A DNA stretch of 64,000 bases from assembly GCF_964204645.1 (NCBI RefSeq), contig NC_134028.1, positions 25,084,153-25,148,152 of the forward strand. Reading direction: 5' to 3'. The stretch is from Tubulanus polymorphus. Its lineage: Eukaryota > Nemertea > Palaeonemertea > Tubulaniformes > Tubulanidae. The notes beneath the pieces were generated by a model, which was given only the letters and a program-made list of their open reading frames with translations, made no database searches and had not been told where the DNA came from. The stretch's first letter is position 1. Each line of letters begins with the position of its first letter. Below, piece after piece: positions 23,051-35,877 of the stretch. The position numbers were made by a program, and so were the translations under genes.

Positions 23051-26000
23051 ATGGGGAGCTATGTTGCTAGTTTTGGATTAGTTCTTCTACCGATCGTGTT
23101 ATTATTCCTTTTTCGCGAGGCCGAACAAAGTACGATACTTCTCGTCCAATTGAATGGCCAAGTCAACTTCTCAGCACCAGTTGACGATTCCGAGTACAGC
23201 CTAAGATCGTATTTGGATGGATTAGATTATGAAGACTGGGCGCTTGGCCCGTACGTAGTAATGGCAAGATCGTTTGCAATGTCATTTCTTAAGATTCCGT
23301 GGGGTAAGTCAACATCACGAATCCCCGCCCCAGTTCCACAGAACTGGGTTAATTAAAATTTGGTTTGAGGTAATGAACTAGCTTTAACTCAAAGTTGGCC
23401 CCAACTCATAACTTACAGTGCAAATGCGTGGTTCCAGTACTTTATGGGTCAATCAAATTGAATCAAATCAAACACTATTATACACATTTCATAGAAGTGT
23501 CATCAGTAAGCATCATCATAATTTGAGACGTCGTTACTGTGAAACCTCTAGGCTTTCCACTAAGCCCATACTGAAATTAACTACATCAATACAAGTTTAT
23601 TTCCTAACTACCGGTAAAAACATTTCGATGGGGTCTCAAAATATTGCAGATGAAATTCACAAGTTATTGAACAGTATGATGCCTCAAGACAGCAGCAGTA
23701 ACAGCACTTTAGCGTCGGATGAATTAGTATCGATATCGGGCATGCAGCAATTGTTTGTGGATTATAGCCAGGTAAAGAATGTGCTGAAAATACGTATGAT
23801 TAAACATTATGAGTAAACTTTGAAACGTTATAAGCCGGGGTACGGTGGTTACTTATTACCTGGAGATCAGAAAAAAAACAGGGAATTTCCATTTCTTTTC
23901 AAAATCAGATAGGTCAAATAGTCTGAGAATTTTCTAAACGAAAAGAAAGCAAAAAATCAGGAAATAGTCAAGAAAATGTGTTAATTAGATCGCGTGTATA
24001 ATCAAGTATATATGTCTTACGTACATTGGCTGTGTTAATTGATTGATTGAATTAACGTTAAGTCGGGGGAAAAGCAAAAGCCACCCTACCTGGGGGTAAT
24101 ATTCACTAACCTTTATCCGTCGATGTATGTCAATTACAGTTAGTTAAACTGGAGATTCCCGTGTTTGTAATCGGTGGATTCGGAATTCTGGCCGGTATTG
24201 TGACGCCTATCATCGGAATGATCTTCTGCTGCTGCCGGTTTTGTGGTAAATGTGGCGGCGAACTGAAAATGGCACAAGCGAGCAAAGAGAAAGGATTTTG
24301 CGGATTATTAACGTCGTTTTTTCTGCTATTGTTCGTTCTGTTTTTGATGTAAGAACATTTCCAAGATAAGCACGTTTTAAACGGCGTTTAGGAAGAGAGT
24401 TAAATCTCTGTAATGAGTGGGTATATGCACCCCCTCTCCTTAATTCAAACGGGTCCCACAAAATGCGAGCCTTCTAAAAACCATTTGCGATCTATGTACG
24501 CATGCATTTTACTCATAGAAGCCTGGAAAATGATTTTTCCATGTAATACCTAAATTTCATTTATTTTTGGGGGTTTGTGGACCCTCTTTGCGCCTTATCT
24601 TTTCATCTATTCGCGAATGTATTAGGCCCTACTGTCTTTTCTTCTCTTGGTTATGTTCGATCGTATGGGGCCGAAATAATTCTGTATTCTAAACTTACTT
24701 TACTTTCACCTTTTTCGTAAAGCAAAGTCTTATCTTATCTTGCTAAAATAATCCTATATATCTTTACTTGCTAGTGTCGGTGGAGGATCACTACTCAGCT
24801 CATATCTAAGGCTGAAGGAATCGCCGGGACATGTTGAAAATGTAATCGTGAAAACTATTGACGACGTAGTCCAATTCAAAGACCTTTTCCTCAGAGTAAA
24901 GTATCGATTCTGATTTCCGTTCCTCATTGCGGGGGCGGAAAGCCCTTCCTTTTCTTTTGAAACCTCACCTTCCAATTTCCCAGGGTCTATCCCTGCATTG
25001 TTTGGGTTTCTTCTAATGTAATCACTAACTTAACTATTTACCGCAATATCTAGATTTCTAAACGTCAAAGTCTTTGCGAGATTTTCACAATCTGCACATT
25101 TCTGTGGATCTCTAGATCTTGAATCTGAGGTTAAAATGATGGAAATAAACCGTTTAACTTCGCAGTCAAACTGAACCAATTGTGGTACTGGTTCCACTAT
25201 GTAAAGGAATATATCTTTCAGCAAGTTCAAGGATTGCTAAGCAATGACCTCGAAGCTTTGATTGACCTGGTTGTCAGAGATTTGGGTCGTAAGTAGATTA
25301 ATGATTTCCTATTCATTCGAGTAGGAAAGCCGGATTGAATCCTCGTAAAATGGATTCCATTTTGGGATTCATGCGATTCCTATTTCAGAATCGTCCACCA
25401 CGATCAGTGCAAGGCTTATGTTGAATCTCCAGCCCCAAGTCAACCAGATAACATCCAGAATTCGACTTTTAAACACCTGTAAGTACATTTTTTCGGCAAA
25501 CAATTGACTGTCAAATTCAATTGAAGAAAAACTGATGAAGATAGCTGACGTTTCGGCTTAAATGCTACGAGCCATTTTCAAATACTTCTGTGCGTTTTTG
25601 TGCTCAGTGAGCAAGTGAGCCAATTAAAGAAAATCATCGGCGTCATATACCGGTAGTGCCTTCATAAAATTTTACGGATTTCAATTCCCCTCCCTCTCCC
25701 GTGTAGGCCTACTCAACTTGAAGCAACATGTTCATAGGGAGAAGTGGTCAATATTGACCTACAGTGAAAAGCCTCCAGTTAACATCCACCGTACTCGGTG
25801 GCAATGAGAATCAGCGCATTCGCCGCTTGCCGGATGCGGAATAGCGGTTATAATCTCCCATTTCTTTCGGCAGTGATAACTCAAATGAACAGCACGATGG
25901 ATGAAATAACGATGAAATCAGCCGAAGTAACGGCGACCGGAACTGCCGTAGAGCTCTATGTGAACGCCGTCGATTCGAATGTGACGTCACTTCACGGTAC

Positions 26001-29000
26001 CTGCGTCAGCAATGGGTATTCCTACTGCGGTAGTATGTTATCCGGAGTTCCTACTCCGTATGATTTCGATTTGGTAAGCGCGATTCAAAATACTATTTAC
26101 AAGGCGCTATATAAATTCAAATTCATTATCGTAAATCAACCTATTAAAAGAAAATGATTAAGACAGATTCAGATTCGAGATTATTTTGGAACGTTTTATT
26201 TTTAGGTTCCAGATTTAGTAAGCGGTTTGCTAACGCAGTTAGATCCTCTGTTGCAATTGGACACTGACTCATTTGCATCGACGGTAAGTTGACATTTATT
26301 AAATGAGGTCGGCAAAGTCCCACTCGTCACTTGCCACGAGTGGAATTCTCTATTGCCACAATCTTCCTTCTTTTCAAACACGATGTATTACACTATAATT
26401 AATGATAATTCATCGAGTTTTCTCGTTGTTTTGTTAGGTAGAAACAGAGTTTTCAAACACGATGTATTACACTATAATTAATGATAATTCATCGAGTTTT
26501 CTCGTTGTTTTGTTAGGTAGAAACAGAGTTTTCAAACACGATGTATTACACTATAATTAATGATAATTCATCGAGTTTTCTGGTTGTTTTGTTAGGTAGA
26601 AACAGAGTTTTCAAACACGATGTATTACACTATAATTAATGATAATTCATCGAGTTTTCTCGTTGTTTTGTTAGGTAGAAACAGAGTTTTCAAACACGAT
26701 GTATTACACTATAATTAATGATAATTCATCGAGTTTTCTGGTTGTTTTGTTAGGTAGAAACAGAGTTTTCAAACACGATGTATTACACTATAATTAATGA
26801 TAATTCATCGGGTTTTCTGGTTGTTTTGTTAGGTAGAAACAGAGTTTTCAAACACGATGTATTACACTATAATTAATGATAATTCATCGAGTTTTCTCGT
26901 TGTTTTGTTAGGTAGAAACAGAGTTTTCAAACATTCCATCGCATATAAATAGTAGCAGTTATACGCAAATTGAAGGTATACATGCGCCATATCCCCCTGA
27001 TGTATATATATATTTAATTTGCTCTGTTCATAATCCTAACCTTTTCTAACATACAAGTAATCCGTCTATATCAAACAAGATCTTCTGATTTAGAGGTTTT
27101 TCAGAGCTAATATACGCCTATGTATATCTAAACTAGCGTCTTTTCTTTCTGAACAGAAGTTAAAGTTTCCTTGGAATCGGTAAAAGCGATCACGAATCAG
27201 ACTCTACAGATGTTGAACAATATGGTTAACGGGGTGAGTAAAAGAATCTGTTTAGGCCCGAAAGCCTGCATTTACATATTCAAATTATGTAATAAGGAAG
27301 GGGTAGTAGATGATATCAACATCGCAAATTTCAGTCGTTTCCAAGTGAGAAGCTGACGGACGCGAAGTCGACCGTTGAAGAAACCATAGACATTGCTGAT
27401 AACTTCATGCAGTACGGGTACGTCCACGTAGGCCTAGATCAGTGGCATAATTGGAATAGACATTTAAAGACATGTTTTAAGCAAACATCATATTTTGCTT
27501 GATCGTATTTTGTAGTTTGTATAGCATATACGGATTTTCGGGAATAGTGGCTTTGATAATTACGTTGACTCTTATCGGAGTGTGCTGTGGACCGATCTCA
27601 ACAGGCTGCAGTATTTCACCTCTCAAACGAAACGGTCTGTCCGATTTGAGCGGCAAACTGAATATGGGGTATGACTTCAACCAAGCCTAATTACTCAATT
27701 TACGCTAAAGCTTCTGTTTCATAAAGTCGAAGCTCTGCTCGTCATAATGATTATTCATCCTGATGCAAAAAATAATGTGCATTGAATATAGACGTCTAAC
27801 CCTTATTGAAAGAAATATCTTAAATTGTTAGATTGGCCATAGAACCAGAATTTGCTTAGACTGTATGGTCTTAAATTGTAAGTTTGGCTTTTTAACCAAA
27901 AGGGGTTTGGACTTATGAATATTTGCGTCGACCTATAGGCCCTGTAGGTTCAAGTTTGTAGATGAAACTGATCGACTTAATACTTCTATCTCTATCATTC
28001 TTTCCTTTTAAACGACTTTCCTTACTTTTGCTAGTGGTGCTTGTCTCGGATTTGTTTTTATTTTCTTCTACTTGTCCGTCGGGTCCGTTCTATTCGTCAT
28101 CGGAGCTAATCTCACTATCGTTTGCGGGGCCATACAAGACATGTCTATCTACGACCAGGTACCTGAGTCCTCAGTCCGGAATTTCATAGTCACTGTAGAC
28201 TCCACCTTACTCGGTTTACAGTCAACTCGGTGAAATATTTGACAGAGCAAAGCCACCTATACGAGTAACATGGAGTCTAATGGAGTTATGTTTTTTTTCT
28301 AAACCATCTTCAAAGCTTGTTGGAAGATTTTTGCTAATTTTGTTCTATTATATTTCTATTTAAAGGTTGTTTGTAAGTTTATTTATTATTTTCGTAGCTG
28401 GAATTTGTTTGATATTCACTAACAACTGTACACGTGATGGGTTGATTTTGCAATAACGTACGTATATTTCCAGTTGATAGATAACCCAGCCGGTATTCAG
28501 AGAATGGCCAATCTGAACACTATGTTCAACTTAACCGATGGCAATATGACTATAAAACAAGTACTTCTGTACGTATCGTTAAAACAAACTTTTTTTTTTC
28601 AAATTCGACGAATTTTCAGACCTACCGGTTTTTGAGCATTAAGATCGGAAGATATCGACACCTCCACAGCGTTTAAACAATCTTGAAGTGTTTTTTTAAT
28701 TTATAGCGATTGTAAAGCGAACAAGGCGTTGTATAAAGTTCTGCATCTATCCAGCATGTTTGATATCAATACGTTCGTCGACTTGGATACGGTACGTATA
28801 GGCCAAATGAGAAATATTCATTATTCACGGAAAACAAGCCTTCGCCTATAAATCCTGGAGTCAGATCAGCAGTTTCTCGATTAAAAGTTGACTCTAAAAG
28901 ATCGAAATGAACTGTAACTCTGTCAAATAAATCGACTTGTGTATTTTCTACAGATATTGCCTGATATGACGCCTGCTTATGCGACAGCGAACGACACCTT

Positions 29001-32000
29001 GCAGAACACGCAGTTCATTCCTCCATCGTTAGAAGGAGAACTGACCAACGTTACTCAATACATTCCTTCGTCATTGAACGTAACGGATATCATGTCTGCG
29101 GTAGGTTATACGATCATTCTACAATGTTTGATTAATTTTCAAGGGTATCTTCATTCATATTTAATGTAAAAAAGTCTAGAGAAAAAAAGAAGATGGTCTC
29201 GTCGAAAAGTCAATTATTTTCATATTTCATTTTATAGCTGAATAGCGGTTTGGTCGCTTTGAATTTGTCAGGATTGGCCGATCAGATAGACGCCGCGCGA
29301 CCCAGTATAAGCGACCCTAGTTTAGAAGGCCAATACGAGGATATAGCAACTTCTATTCGAGCTATCGACGCCACTACCGGTGCTTTGCTAACATCTCATG
29401 TCGTAAGTGATGAAACGAACCCATCCCACAATTAGGTACAGATTTTTGTAATAGTTGAACCCTGATTGAGCGACTTGAGGTAACACTTATGTTTATGTAT
29501 CTACCCAACCATAATCCTTATCCTTTTCTTCCCGCTATATGGCGCCAGTGTTGCGAATGTCCTCAGTAACACTAGCATCACAGGGTTAGAATATGAACGT
29601 ATTCAGTTGAACAAGCCTACTTCTCTGTTTCACTTCCTTATTCTACTAGTTACACTATTTGAATATTACTATTGCACTATCGATAGTAGAATACATGTAA
29701 TATCAATCTTTAAATCAGTACGATCCCAATTTCCCGTCTCAGGTTTTGTTCTTTCTATATTCTGTTGCAATATTCCAGTATCAAATTCGAAAAAAAATAT
29801 GCATTTGTTTCAGACGGAGTTGACCGCACTCTATAACACATTAGAAAGCTATTTCGTCAGTCTCACCGTAAGTCAAAAATCTAAAATAACTCCGATGATC
29901 AGCCAAGTCAACAGTTTAAAGAATTGCTGATCAGTCGCTTAAAACGTTAAATAGTTATGTTAAAAATCTTACGGGAACGAATTTTTCATATTTAACAGAG
30001 TACCGCTAATCTTATAGTCTACGATGCCACGAATATCCAGGCATACATCATGACGACAGGCAGCTCAATTTTATTGGAGGTAAAATTTTGAAGTTTTTAC
30101 ATCTTCGCGGAAATAGATCTCTTAGAGATAGTGCATGTTATTCTAATGGTTATTAATATCTTGCTAAGGCACTTTGCATAATTCAACCAACGTTATAATT
30201 AGCGGTAGCAGACGTTTCTCAAATCACTGTTATCTGGTTACAAGTATATATTCGTAGTTTTTGTATCGTGATATATATTTGCGTGGACTGATGCGACAGG
30301 TCGTTAGCGGAAACAATTAGCCCTCTCCCCTCCCCAATAAATCTAAATATTCCCAAATTTCCCCTGAAGTTCTGCGCTAAGATACATCACCTTCACGGGC
30401 ACTGACAGGGCATCCTAGTTCCGCAGGGACGAAACACTTACACAACATACCTCATTATTCGTTAGACTTTGAAATAACAGGCAATGAATCAAAACGTTCA
30501 TTATCGCAGTTTTCCATTATGTAACGTCCACGCAGTTACACTGGCATCGCAATGGTTTCTCAATTTTTGCAAGATACCAACTTGAAGAATTGAGTTTGCA
30601 TTTCGGCACCGGTTAAATAAATGAACAAATTCGTAGCGTGTATAAGAGTATTGAACAAGTCTTGCATATTAAACATGACGCCCCAGCCGATATCCGACAA
30701 TTGCGATTCGAAACTAGGCACAAAATTCAACAGGGAAACTATAACGCTCGGGATCATACCGACAACGAAAGACAAGGCGATTAAAATCAGCACGTACGTA
30801 GTTTTGTTAACTTTTTCATTTCTGTTCGCCTTGTCTCCGAATTTGGCGCGCGAAAAACGCAATCTTAGGATAATGGCGGTGTTCATCGCCGACACAAGTG
30901 AAATCGTAACGAATACGTTGTATGTACGTAATTGCACAGCGAGGACAATGCCGTCGTGCGTATGCCAACAAACGCCCCGGTAGAAAAAATATGGCCCCGC
31001 CGGGTAGGAACTGATATCGTAGTAAACAGGCATGAGAGGCGAGTACAAACAGAAAATGGCCGGTATCAGAACGGTCAAGCAAGTCGCTACGACGGCGTTT
31101 CTGTGGTTGCAGATGCGACTCGACATCAATGGAAAGAACACGACGATAAAGCGTTCTATCGATAAAGTAACCATAACCCACATGCTAATATAGTATATCA
31201 ATTTAACTACGTAATCGGAAATAACGCAGCCCAGGTAAGACGCGGAAAAAGGCGTTTTCACGCGAGTTCCAGTCAGCAAATAGGTGATTACGCTGATCCA
31301 AGCAACGACCCCTATACCTAAATAACAGTTATCAATTATCGCGATGAAAATTATATAAACGGAATACGAATGTCGGCGCATGACTTTTTGAAACATGATC
31401 AGAATAACCATCGAATTACCGATAAATCCGACGACGATTATCACGAAATAGCCGACAAGGAAGAGAATAGCGCCGTATCTGGTTTTCAACTGTTCGCTGC
31501 CCGACATGAAGTCCATGATTATTCCCGGCACACCTGGTAGCGAAGAACGCAGGTATATACTATCACATGTGGCGGCTGATGAATTACTGCTTTCGCACAT
31601 TTCCACTCCCGGCGATTGTCGACGATTTCGATCATTGACGGCGCAGCGCGGCTGAACTATCCGTCGAAATCGCTTTCAAATTACTATAGTTTCACCTTAG
31701 AAGCCGATTCGAAAGCTTCCGATCATTTTCCCGGCAAGATGCCCAATGATTTGTCGTCTAACAACTGAAGATAATAGCCACGTTCTTGTCGATCCGATGC
31801 GAAGTATTTGCCTTCGTCGGATTGTTCTAAAGTTTGTACATCTTCGTACACACTTTTAAAAGGGAAGATTTATTCAACCTACACTAGGCTAAAGCTGCTG
31901 TGTCGTCACTTGAATATACACTAAATTCTAAATCATTACTACCCAAGGGCCACTGCGACTTCGCGATTCAGTTCCATAAAACAGTTTCAGCGGCTTGAAA

Positions 32001-34400
32001 ATGTGAAGTGATCATAAGCAATTAAACCTAAAATTTGAGTTAAAATCGTTCGTGAAGCCGAACCCAGGGCGGCTGTTCCATAAGCCTGCGGCTCGCACAG
32101 GGTTTTTTCTGAGGGACTTCAGGAACTGTGCTTGTAATTTGAATAAAATTGTCGTTTCATAGGATTTCGAATCGTTCGTTGATCAAATCGTTGATTATGT
32201 TCATCAGTTTGTCGGCCACTTAGAAAACGCGGTAAGTCGATCGATGTAACAAAATCATTCCACATCTCTCTATTTATCTATGTACGTTACAGCAGCATCA
32301 AGCTGACAATTATTTTCTTTTTTTAAGATCCCCGAGAAAGAGTTAATTTCAGTGAATTCAATCTTCTGCGTAAAAAAATTGCTACAATTTCATCAATTCT
32401 ACTCTATTTTTCATATAGCTCGACGATCATCTTGGCACGTGTAGACTGGTTTGGGATGTTTATGAAGGCGTCGTCGATGGTCTTTGCAGCTTCTTCCTCG
32501 ATGGATTTGTAAGTACAGTCAAATAGTACGGTATTACAGTAAACCTCGCCTTATTCGGACACGGCTAACTCGGACTTTTGAGTAACTCGGACAGAAAACG
32601 AAACCATTTTCTGACTTCCTAATCCAATCATTAAAATGCTCTACTCGCAACAGCGTACTCCACTTGGTTTTGGCTCTATATCCACAATATATATGTTAAG
32701 TGTGTTTACCTCGTCAAAATTCAACCTGATTCATTGAAAGATTATATTTGAAATCGAAATTCCTAATTCTTATCGTATATTCTTGTATATAATTGATTTC
32801 AGAACGGTTTCTGGTTATCGCTATGCGTCATAGGCTTCTTCCTGTTACCTGCCATCGTTCTGAACGTCAGAATCGCTAAATACTACAGGTAACTCTATAA
32901 CTAAACCCGAAAATACAAACTACAAACAGAAGCGTAGTTTTTTTTTCAGGAATTAAGAACGCGCACGGTGGGATATACTGACGTTTGACTTCTTTAATTT
33001 CAGAATCCCGATGGATAGGAAACGAGGGTACGTAATTAGTGTCCGCATCAAATGTTTCAATCATCTGACCTGAAATCACCGTCTTCTCGTGATTTAGATC
33101 TACACTGATAATACATCAGTTTAGCCGTCATGATGATAAACATTTCATTGTATTTGCTTCCTCTTGAGATTTTAACATTCTGTTAACATGAACTTTCTAA
33201 CTGTCAATTCGAGTTAACCACCTACTCTAGTAGGTGGATTTACATCAGTCTTCAATTTCCCTGATTCTCAACTCAAAGAGTGAAATATTCAAATCAGTCC
33301 AAACGCTGTCACATAAACCTACAATTTTTTCCCGTCGTATTAATACAGAACTGGATCTGAAGGAGTTGAGACTCGGATAACTAAATCTGTCGATCGAATC
33401 CGGCGTAATTTAGCGGCACAGGCGGCTCGTATTGGGTACACGTTACGCAGTCGATCCAATCAAACTACGTCTAGGCTTTAAAACTCTCGGTCTCCTCGTC
33501 GCTGTCTCATTTGGGTAAGCAGGTCATGGCTAATTTTCATTTTACTTCTTGAATCCCAAGTCCTGGACCCAGTTCCGTAGTTCAGTTCAGATCTTACTCT
33601 AAGGTTAGAAAATTCTATAAATTCGAGCCCTGACCACACAACTATATCTGTACTTGGATTTCTATTACATGTATTATCAAAATTGAACCCCGTTTCGTTC
33701 CCGGTAGGTGTGGTGGGTTTGTAAGGGACACAAAACCAAATCAAATCAAAGCAAATCAAAATCAGCCAATCAAATGAATTAGAGGAACATACATATTTAA
33801 AAATTGAAAAAAAACATAGGAAATAAGTGAAATATTTTGAATTAAATTTGTTTCAAAACTCTATAGAGAAAGACTTAACTAAGGTCTATGGAATCTGGGT
33901 CCCTGGTTATTGTCGAACCTAGATATATTTGAGTTCGAGTTAGATACGATTTGCAAAGTCACATTATATTCTAGACCCAGTTCGTTAAAACTGGACTGTT
34001 ATTCAACGGAATTTTTCTGGAACTCGGTCCTTGTAGATAACTAATACATGCATTAATCAACGTTTTCCGAAATAGTACATGGCAGGCATGATTTGCTCTT
34101 ACCCAAATGTTACGAGAAGCGGAAATGAATAAATGCATGTAGTCTCCGCTAACGACTAACATCGAGAAAAAGCATGAAAATTTACTTCGATTTTTCAGAA
34201 ACAAAATCTGGCCAACCGTAAACGAAATTCGAGGCAATCTACCGACAGTGGCGGATATCAAGAACGATCTGATTACGCAGATGCGTACTTTACCACAAGC
34301 ACCCACATTGCGCAAGGTGAATCGTCAACGAGAACGAACGCAATATTCGAATAAACCAAAACCAACCAAACGACAGTTATACGACAGTGAAATGTGGTAG
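23051..34400 (+). CDS. PROM1-like: Prominin (CD133 family) five-transmembrane glycoprotein
   Basis: Exons: 23051-23303, 23650-23771, 24140-24348, 24775-24895, 25166-25288, 25389-25478, 25874-26073, 26206-26283, 26912-26975, 27157-27233, 27335-27417, 27516-27668, 28035-28158, 28474-28568, 28707-28791, 28954-29100, 29238-29402, 29814-29867, 29999-30079, 32163-32231, 32419-32508, 32803-32888, 33004-33027, then either 33349-33481 or 34199-34400. About 910-930 aa. It has a signal peptide, TM1 followed by Cys-rich FCCCRFCGKCGG, TM2, loop 1, TM3 with GVCCGP, TM4 ending VLFVIGANLTIVCG, loop 2 with DCKANKALYKVLHL, and TM5 in NGFWLSLCVIGFFLLPAIVL followed by RIAKYYR. These are prominin landmarks. N-glycosylation sites are frequent in the loops. 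Prominins bind cholesterol and shape membrane protrusions, cilia and photoreceptor membranes. All junction phases agree except 24895 to 25166, which is off by one base. A micro-exon or an error may lie there. Confidence 0.88.
26371..26923 (+). repeat. 79-bp minisatellite, seven copies, spanning a splice acceptor
   Basis: Exactly periodic at 79 bp (26371, 26450, 26529, 26608, 26687, 26766, 26845), with a final partial match from 26924. Copies differ by only one or two bases (TCTCGTT or TCTGGTT). Each unit ends with TTGTTTTGTTAG/GTAGAAACAGAG, the acceptor and first codons of the prominin exon at 26912-26975. The array therefore multiplies the intron/exon boundary. Confidence 0.95.
30560..31606 (-). 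CDS. Rhodopsin-family GPCR, intronless, nested antisense in a prominin intron
   Basis: An open frame of 348 aa with seven hydrophobic segments. TM1 has the GN signature (VVGFIGNSMVILIMF). TM3 ends in SIERFIVVFFPL (ERF instead of DRY), preceded by the conserved Cys (YLGCV). TM7 reads NTLIHATNLFIYLTG, with NLFIY in place of NPxxY. N-glycosylation sites occur near the N-terminus (SNSS). It resembles invertebrate peptide receptors, ligand unknown. It lies wholly inside the 2.08-kb intron 30080-32162 of the prominin gene, on the other strand. Lack of introns and the nested location suggest arrival by retroposition. Confidence 0.85.
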   Translation of the reverse strand: MEMCESSNSSAATCDSIYLRSSLPGVPGIIMDFMSGSEQLKTRYGAILFLVGYFVIIVVGFIGNSMVILIMFQKVMRRHSYSVYIIFIAIIDNCYLGIGVVAWISVITYLLTGTRVKTPFSASYLGCVISDYVVKLIYYISMWVMVTLSIERFIVVFFPLMSSRICNHRNAVVATCLTVLIPAIFCLYSPLMPVYYDISSYPAGPYFFYRGVCWHTHDGIVLAVQLRTYNVFVTISLVSAMNTAIILRLRFSRAKFGDKANRNEKVNKTTYVLILIALSFVVGMIPSVIVSLLNFVPSFESQLSDIGWGVMFNMQDLFNTLIHATNLFIYLTGAEMQTQFFKLVSCKN

Positions 34401-35240
34401 ACGATGCTCCGTCGACAGAGGCTAGCGACAGAGCGCGTCATATCGGCCGTCAAACCCGCGGGATGAGATTTTTAAAAGTTGAAATTTCTGTGAATAGTAA
34501 TGCAAAAAGTGAAGATTTTCAAAAACGTTTGAAATTTTAAGAAATTCAGTTTGCAGAATGTTATCCTGTTTTATCCTTAGAAGCACATGTGCATGTATGA
34601 TTTGCGTTCCTTTTCATTTAGACCTATTGTTTTGTACTCCTTGAGTCCGCAATGCACTTGCTTGTTTGTCGTCACGGCATCTAAGCACTGTTTTACCGTT
34701 GTAAGAGCCGAGACGATAATTTTCCGATACTCTGTGTAAAGAATGATCATATTTTGAAAGTTCTGCTGTGAAAAATGTGAAAGTATTTTACCGTGAAAAA
34801 ATGATTATGTGTGAAAAATGTGATAATTGTACCAATCTTACCTCTGAACCTGACATCTGGTGGCTTGTATGACGCGGGTGAAAAATACATATGAAAGATG
34901 TGTTCAAAAAGTACGTACCTGTTTTACTGCTGGACTACCTTTTTGATAGGAACCTTCCACCATCAAACTGCGGCTCCATGCCCCTTTCCCCTAGATATTA
35001 TTTGTATTGAAAAATCAGAGAATGCTTTCTTAACGATACATACAAAATCAGAATTGAAAAGCCTCCAGTTCTCCTAACACTTCACGCATTTTCTGCTATC
35101 TCTGCAGCTATTTATTGTTCTAGTGTTATTGTTATATCGTGTTATATTATCGTTTAGAATATAAATAAGAAAAAACTAAGATATCATCTCTAATTATTGT
35201 AAAATTCTTTCGAAATCGTTGTGTGGTCGTGTTTATTGTT
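34401..35240. other. Prominin 3' region and intergenic
   Basis: AT-rich, with no exon or repeat I can support. It probably includes the 3' UTR of the long prominin isoform. Confidence 0.4.
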
Positions 35241-35530
35241 CTATTTGGACGCAACCTGTACCATTAAACAGTTTCCAGACTTCGGAATAGTCGCCCCGCC
35301 ATCAACGGATAGAGTTACACCAGTCGTGAACGAAGCTTCGCCTGAAGCTAAAAATCTAACCGTTCGCGCCACCTCTTCGGGTTTTCCATTACGACCAAGA
35401 TGATGCAATGACGGCCCGATTTCATCCATGAACTGAAATTCTTATATCCGCTGTCTGGTGTCGATTGCAAACGACCTTCGCGTATTCATTATCGTGCCGG
35501 CATCCACCAGCCCGACTGGGTAGGATCTCT
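35241..35530 (-). pseudogene. Broken inverted copy of the last two SDR exons
   Basis: On the minus strand, 35429-35282 reads like the last exon of the SDR gene at 35878-38200 ([19 protein letters not shown] and [13 protein letters not shown]) and its acceptor is kept. The usual stop is lost and reading continues to 35241. Just upstream (35530-35442), PVGLVDAGTIMNTR recalls the N-P-G-x-x-x-T exon, but it ends in a stop with no usable donor. No Rossmann exon or catalytic exon is visible before the start of the intact gene. It is best read as a pseudogene fragment, head-to-head with the intact gene. Confidence 0.7.
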
Positions 35531-35877
35531 CAATAGCCAACGTATGTTTTTTTTTCATTTGAAACGGGCAAACTGTTCGACAAAATCGTGCCTCTGTCGT
35601 ACAGGATAGCTTGTCCAAATTTATTGGCATCGGATTGAGGTGGTTTTCGTGTATAATATACAATTAGTTATCAAGCCGTGATTGTGAAAACTACATGTAT
35701 GTCCCTTGCAGAAGTAATCTATTGTCAGTTCTGTCCTGTGTATGTTCAATATATCATATTATTTTTATATGTGTACATTGTGCCTGGTTATTTCGAATGA
35801 GGTTATATAATCGTAAGCACTCCGAGATAAGAGCGTTGAGTCTGTTTTTGTGTAGAAACGGTAACGGAAAAAGGATT

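Noticed and set aside
26371-26923. CRISPR-like regular array
   Set aside because: Units are contiguous 79-bp tandem repeats with no unique spacers, in a eukaryotic intron.
30621-31181. Plus-strand and alternate minus-strand frames of 77-121 aa over the nested GPCR
   Set aside because: Shadow frames of the 348-aa receptor.
35442-35663. 73-aa minus-strand frame as a separate gene
   Set aside because: Only the part near 35450-35530 resembles an SDR exon. It is included in the pseudogene instead.
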